NCBI RefSeq assembly: GCF_018128245.1
Contig: NZ_CP072378.1
Location: 62,001 to 126,000, forward strand
Reading direction: 5' to 3'
From: Leptotrichia sp. oral taxon 221
Lineage (GTDB): Bacteria > Fusobacteriota > Fusobacteriia > Fusobacteriales > Leptotrichiaceae
DNA: 64,000 nt
Position 1 is the first letter of the stretch. The number at the start of each line of letters is the position of its first letter. Position numbers and translations under genes: made by a program. The notes under the pieces were generated by a model. The model searched no databases. It saw nothing but the letters and a program-made list of their open reading frames with translations, and was not told the origin of the DNA. Positions 56,340 to 64,000 of the stretch are shown in pieces.

Positions 56340-57803
56340 ATGAAATTTTTAAAAATTTTACTTTCTCTCGTACTAATTTTAGTAATGTTATTAGTTGGAG
56401 GAGTAATTTTTTCAGATAAAATTTTGACTCATATGACAACTACAAAAAATTCTCGTTTTGAAAATCTAAAATTTTCAATGAAAAATGGAGAAATTACATA
56501 TGATAATTTTATATTAAATAACAAAAAATTAGGAAAAGGAAAAGCAATAGTTACACTTTCGAGAGGCGGATTATTTGGAATTATACCAAAAGTAGAATTA
56601 GAAGAAATGAATTTAGAAAATGTTGATTTAGAAGCAATTTACGCACAAGAAGACAAAGCAATTGATAGTTTTTCTGAAAAAATGGAAATAGTTCCTCAAA
56701 TAAAAAATTCTAAAACAACAGACCAATTTGTAGAAGAAACAACAAAAGAAACAGAAACTTTAAATAATAACGTAAATACTTTCATAAATCAAAAAATAAG
56801 AGAAGATCTGTTAGCAACAAATAACATTAAAGAAATTTATGCAAAATCGACAGATTTAAAAGAAAAAGCTGCTAAAATAAAAGAATTAAATGCAAAATCA
56901 GAAATTTTGGCAAAATTGATTAATTCAGAAAAAGAAAATTTAGAAAATAAAATTGAAAAAATTGAGTTGGATAGAAATATGATGTTAGAGAATATTTCTG
57001 TAGACTTATCTAAATTAGAAAAAGAAATTTCGTTAAATGATGTAAAAAATCTTGATTCATACATTTTTTTAGATAAAGGTAAAAATTTAAAAATAGTTAC
57101 TAATGATTCGTTGAAAACAGCAAAATTAATTAATGAAATTGAAAGATTACCATTAAAAGTCAAAAAATTAAATATTAATAATGGTATTATAAAAGCAGAA
57201 AATTTAGATACTGAATCAAAAGAAAAAATTGAAGTAAATTCAGAAAATAATTTAAAATCAATTATTACAAAATCAGGAAGCAACTACGAAATTCAATATG
57301 ACGAAAATGACTTAAAAGCAAAAACAATTTACAATGGAAAAGATGCAATAATTTCCAATATTGAATACGATAAAAATAATATTTTAGAAGGAAAAAAAAT
57401 AAAAATCGCGTCAGAAGTGTCATTAAATAAGGATGAAATAAAAACTACAAATAAAACAGTGTTAAATCCAGAAGAAGAAAGTCTATTAGTACAAAAAATG
57501 ACTACTTTAAAAGAAACTGAATATCAAGAAATAACAAAAAAATATGAAGAACAAACACAAGCTATACAAAAATTAATAGATTCATTAAATGAAAATAAAA
57601 ATAAACTTGATAAATTACAAAAAGATTTGCTATCATTGAATACAATGATTACAATTGAAGAAACTCAATCAGTTTCGCAACCACAAAATGAGGTTCAAAG
57701 TGATAAAAATGAACAAAAAACAAATTTAAACAATACAATAATGGAAAATATAAAAAATCAACAGCCTCAAAATAATACAGATAATAAAATAAAAATTAAT
57801 TAA
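56340..57803 (+). CDS. Membrane-anchored coiled-coil protein, AsmA-like start
   Basis: A 487-residue protein with one N-terminal TM helix (about 4-26). Residues 30-100 (FSMKNGEITYDNFILNNKKL, then GKAIVTLSRGGLFG) form short beta strands reminiscent of the start of AsmA/TIGR03545-type proteins. After that come long Lys/Glu/Asn-rich coiled coils (about 115-230 and 400-460) with another beta-rich part between. Probably periplasmic and anchored in the inner membrane. I do not assign a function. AAGAGG precedes the ATG; the RqcP gene follows 13 bases later on the same transcript. Confidence 0.72.
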   Translation: MKFLKILLSLVLILVMLLVGGVIFSDKILTHMTTTKNSRFENLKFSMKNGEITYDNFILNNKKLGKGKAIVTLSRGGLFGIIPKVELEEMNLENVDLEAIYAQEDKAIDSFSEKMEIVPQIKNSKTTDQFVEETTKETETLNNNVNTFINQKIREDLLATNNIKEIYAKSTDLKEKAAKIKELNAKSEILAKLINSEKENLENKIEKIELDRNMMLENISVDLSKLEKEISLNDVKNLDSYIFLDKGKNLKIVTNDSLKTAKLINEIERLPLKVKKLNINNGIIKAENLDTESKEKIEVNSENNLKSIITKSGSNYEIQYDENDLKAKTIYNGKDAIISNIEYDKNNILEGKKIKIASEVSLNKDEIKTTNKTVLNPEEESLLVQKMTTLKETEYQEITKKYEEQTQAIQKLIDSLNENKNKLDKLQKDLLSLNTMITIEETQSVSQPQNEVQSDKNEQKTNLNNTIMENIKNQQPQNNTDNKIKIN

Positions 57804-57816
57804 GAAGGATATAAAA

Positions 57817-58059
57817 ATGAGACTAGATAAATTTTTAAAAATTACAAGAGTTATAAAAAGAAGAACAGTAGCAAAAGAATTAGCAGATAATGGAAATATT
57901 ATAGTTGATGGAGATGCAAAAAAGTCATCATACAGTGTAAAAAAAGGAGATGTCTTAGAAATAAAGTATTTCAACAAAAACATAAAAGTTAAAATAAAAG
58001 AATTACCACCAGAAACTCTAAGAAAAGAATTGATCGAAGAATATATTGAAATTATATAA
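57817..58059 (+). CDS. rqcP: S4-domain RNA-binding protein RqcP (YabO-type)
   Basis: An 80-residue S4-domain protein that aligns well with Bacillus YabO/RqcP: RLDKFLKITRVIKRRTVAKE, then GNIIVDGDAKKSSYSVKKGD. RqcP works with RqcH and the 50S subunit to add alanine tails to stalled peptides. Length matches. The gene lies 13 bases behind the coiled-coil gene, with AAGGAT upstream. The alternative is an HslR-type heat-shock protein, less likely at this length. Confidence 0.88.
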   Translation: MRLDKFLKITRVIKRRTVAKELADNGNIIVDGDAKKSSYSVKKGDVLEIKYFNKNIKVKIKELPPETLRKELIEEYIEII

Positions 58060-58092
58060 AAAAAAAATACAAATTCTCCTTGTTTTTTTTAA
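58060..58092 (+). terminator. Weak terminator after rqcP
   Basis: An A-run plus ACAA pairs with TTGT plus a T-run across the loop ATTCTCC. Stability rests mostly on A-T pairs. Confidence 0.4.
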
Positions 58093-58107
58093 TAAATAGG
58101 GTATAAT
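58080..58107 (+). promoter_or_regulatory. spoVG promoter
   Basis: TTGTTT, 16-base spacer, TATAAT (58102-58107). The leader of about 115 bases before spoVG holds no clear structure. Confidence 0.5.
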
Positions 58108-58230
58108 TTAAGTGGAGGAAAGATATCAATAATTTTTATTTTAAAGTAATAATCTTTAAATAAAAGTTAAAATATAGTGATTAATTTTATAAAAAAGTAT
58201 TAAAATTTTAATTATTAAGGAGAAATTTGT

Positions 58231-58500
58231 ATGAAAATAACAGATATTAGATTAAGAGTCAATAAAAATGTAGAAGAAGACGGGAAATTGAAGGCTTACG
58301 TAGATATTACATTTGATGAAAGTTTTGTTATACACGGTTTAAAAATAATCGAAGGACAAAATGGGTTATTTGTAGCAATGCCATCTAGAAGAATGCCAAA
58401 CGGAGAATATAAAGATATCGTTCATCCTGTTACACCAGAATTAAGAACAGAATTAACAGCAGAAGTTTTAAAAGAATATGAAAAAGAAATAAGTAAATAA
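58231..58500 (+). CDS. spoVG: SpoVG-family RNA/DNA-binding regulator
   Basis: An 89-residue SpoVG protein. MKITDIRLRVNK, the core strand FVIHGLKIIEGQNGLFVAMP and SRRMPNGEYKDIVHPV are characteristic. SpoVG proteins bind nucleic acids and act as global post-transcriptional regulators, also in bacteria that do not sporulate. AAGGAGA precedes the ATG. The gene stands alone between rqcP and rRNA operon 2. Confidence 0.95.
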   Translation: MKITDIRLRVNKNVEEDGKLKAYVDITFDESFVIHGLKIIEGQNGLFVAMPSRRMPNGEYKDIVHPVTPELRTELTAEVLKEYEKEISK

Positions 58501-58527
58501 ATTATTTTATTTCAAAATTATAAAATC

Positions 58528-58590
58528 AAAAATTGTACCAAAAGACTAATTAAAAGTATTATAAAGTTTAGAGGTACAATTTTTTTTTAA
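58528..58590 (+). terminator. spoVG terminator
   Basis: AAATTGTACC (58530-58539) pairs with GGTACAATTT from 58573, followed by a T-run, just before the rRNA promoter. Confidence 0.75.
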
Positions 58591-58608
58591 AAAAAATAAA
58601 AAAAGTAG

Positions 58609-58637
58609 TTGACAAAAGAAAAAATATTTGATATACT
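58609..58637 (+). promoter_or_regulatory. rRNA operon 2 promoter
   Basis: TTGACA (58609-58614), 17-base spacer, TATACT (58632-58637). A small hairpin ATATG-GAAA-CATAT follows at the same place as the unrelated hairpin in operon 1. Sequence identity with operon 1 resumes near 58665. Confidence 0.85.
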
Positions 58638-58779
58638 AATTCTTGTGATATGGAAACATATTTAAGTACAATAAACAAATAAATAGAAGAAGCATATACC
58701 ATAAAAGATGTGATAAATAAGGACTTTTAATAATAAAAAAGTTCCTGTCAATAAGACTTTAAAAGGTGAAAATAAATAT

Positions 58780-60293
<1,514 letters not shown>

Positions 60294-60350
60294 AAGGAGT
60301 ATATAAATACTAAATCTGTTTGGATTATGTTTCTTCGTGTTTATTCTTAA

Positions 60351-60427
<77 letters not shown>

Positions 60428-60443
60428 AAGAATTTTATTGTAT

Positions 60444-60519
60444 GGGGATATAGCTCAGTTGGGAGAGCGCTGCCCTTGCAAGGCAGAGGTCAGCGGTTCG
60501 AACCCGCTTATCTCCACCA
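60444..60519 (+). tRNA. tRNA-Ala (TGC)
   Basis: Acceptor GGGGATA/TATCTCC, anticodon TGC in CTTGCAA, TTCGAAC T-loop and encoded CCA. 16 bases after tRNA-Ile in the same spacer. Confidence 0.97.
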
Positions 60520-60596
60520 ATATTAATTAAGGACAATGGGAAATGAATAGTAGGTAAAAAGATTACAATGAAAACAGGAAAACTGTTAGAGTTAGA

Positions 60597-63507
<2,911 letters not shown>

Positions 63508-63556
63508 ATTCTTTTTACCATACTATTTATTTCTCATTGTCTTTATTAAATTTTAA

Positions 63557-63671
63557 GTTTGGTGACAATAGCGACAGGGATACACCTGGTTACATTTCGA
63601 ACCCAGTAGTTAAGTCTGTTTACGCCGAAGATACTTAGAGTTATCTAGGGAAAATAGGAAATTGCCAAACT
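63557..63671 (+). rRNA. rrf: 5S ribosomal RNA, operon 2
   Basis: Identical in sequence to the operon 1 5S as far as I can read. Confidence 0.93.
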
Positions 63672-63701
63672 TTTTAATATATATTCTTATTAAAAAAGAG
63701 T

Positions 63702-63778
63702 GTCTCCGTAGCTCAGCTGGTTAGAGCATCTGACTGTTAATCAGAGGGTCGTTGGTTCGAGTCCAACCGGGGACGCCA
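63702..63778 (+). tRNA. tRNA-Asn (GTT), second copy
   Basis: Identical to the copy at 35721. It ends the operon and is followed by a T-run. Confidence 0.97.
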
Positions 63779-64000
63779 TTTTTTTATTTGTAAAGAAATT
63801 AGAATAACGTTTTAATATTTTTAAATGGAATATTTAGATAAATAATTATTAGTTCGATATATTATAGCAAGACTTTATTAGAACCAAAAGAAAGAACTGT
63901 GTCTATTCTATTTAATTTTTGAATTTATACATTCTTTAAATTTCTAGTAATTTAATTTTAAACGAGTATTTCTATTTTATAATTAAATAGGTTTTACTGT
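63779..64000. other. AT-rich right edge, no gene seen
   Basis: After the T-run behind tRNA-Asn there is no open frame, RNA or repeat I can support. Similarity to operon 1 ends within the T-run. Confidence 0.5.

Overview
The window is very AT-rich chromosomal DNA from a fusobacterium. The two 16S rRNA genes, the LptD/LPS gene set in a low-GC anaerobe-like background, and the S1, SpoVG and RqcP homologues fit Leptotrichia or a close relative (Leptotrichiaceae). The genus is my reading of the 16S and gene content, not a database match.

Layout. 1-2554: end of an unknown gene, a DUF2207-like membrane protein and an unknown protein. 2715-4424 (minus): an AAA_14/DUF4143 ATPase and a SemiSWEET-like 3-TM protein. 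4621-6555: ABC-F ATPase. 6692-11559: a probable metal-handling cluster with a His/Gly-rich membrane protein, four proteins carrying a heavy-metal-associated (HMA)-like domain without CxxC (one is a P1B-type ATPase) and a small Gly-rich single-TM protein; IS200/IS605-type end remnants lie on both sides of its core. 11681-15684: GpmA, a DUF333 exported protein, an HPr with Asn at position 46, and ribosomal protein S1 behind a tiny leader ORF. 16024-19251: an M50 protease and three tandem paralogous exported proteins. 19461-30515: YigZ, Der, an AI-2E-type permease, a MarR regulator, a large LptD-like protein, ThrS, a Bax-inhibitor-1 family protein and a MazG-like hydrolase.

30813-35797 is rRNA operon 1 (16S-23S-5S-tRNA-Asn, no spacer tRNA). 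It is followed by IS605 debris with an internally deleted tnpB, pth, a 1.8-kb gene-poor stretch of decayed insertion sequences and a tRNA-Gln. 39421-50237 is a surface-glycan (LPS core/O-antigen-like) cluster: two GT9 heptosyltransferase-type enzymes, an O-antigen-ligase/polymerase-like protein, several GT2 enzymes including a two-domain fusion, a polysaccharide deacetylase, a GT52 sialyltransferase-like enzyme and an MsbA-type exporter. 50316-58500 holds an exported low-complexity protein, an RnfD-family protein without the usual flavin-attachment motif, Mfd, a PrsA/SurA-like lipoprotein, an unknown membrane-anchored coiled-coil protein, RqcP and SpoVG. 58609-63778 is rRNA operon 2, almost identical to the first and in the same direction, but with tRNA-Ile and tRNA-Ala in its spacer.

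The themes are envelope biogenesis (LptD, glycan cluster, MsbA-type exporter, PrsA-like chaperone), core translation (two rrn operons, ThrS, Der, Pth, S1, RqcP) and one accessory metal-transport block. Promoters are often TG-extended -10 boxes (TGnTATAAT), and AT-rich hairpin terminators separate most units. The metal block is the best candidate for an under-described system.
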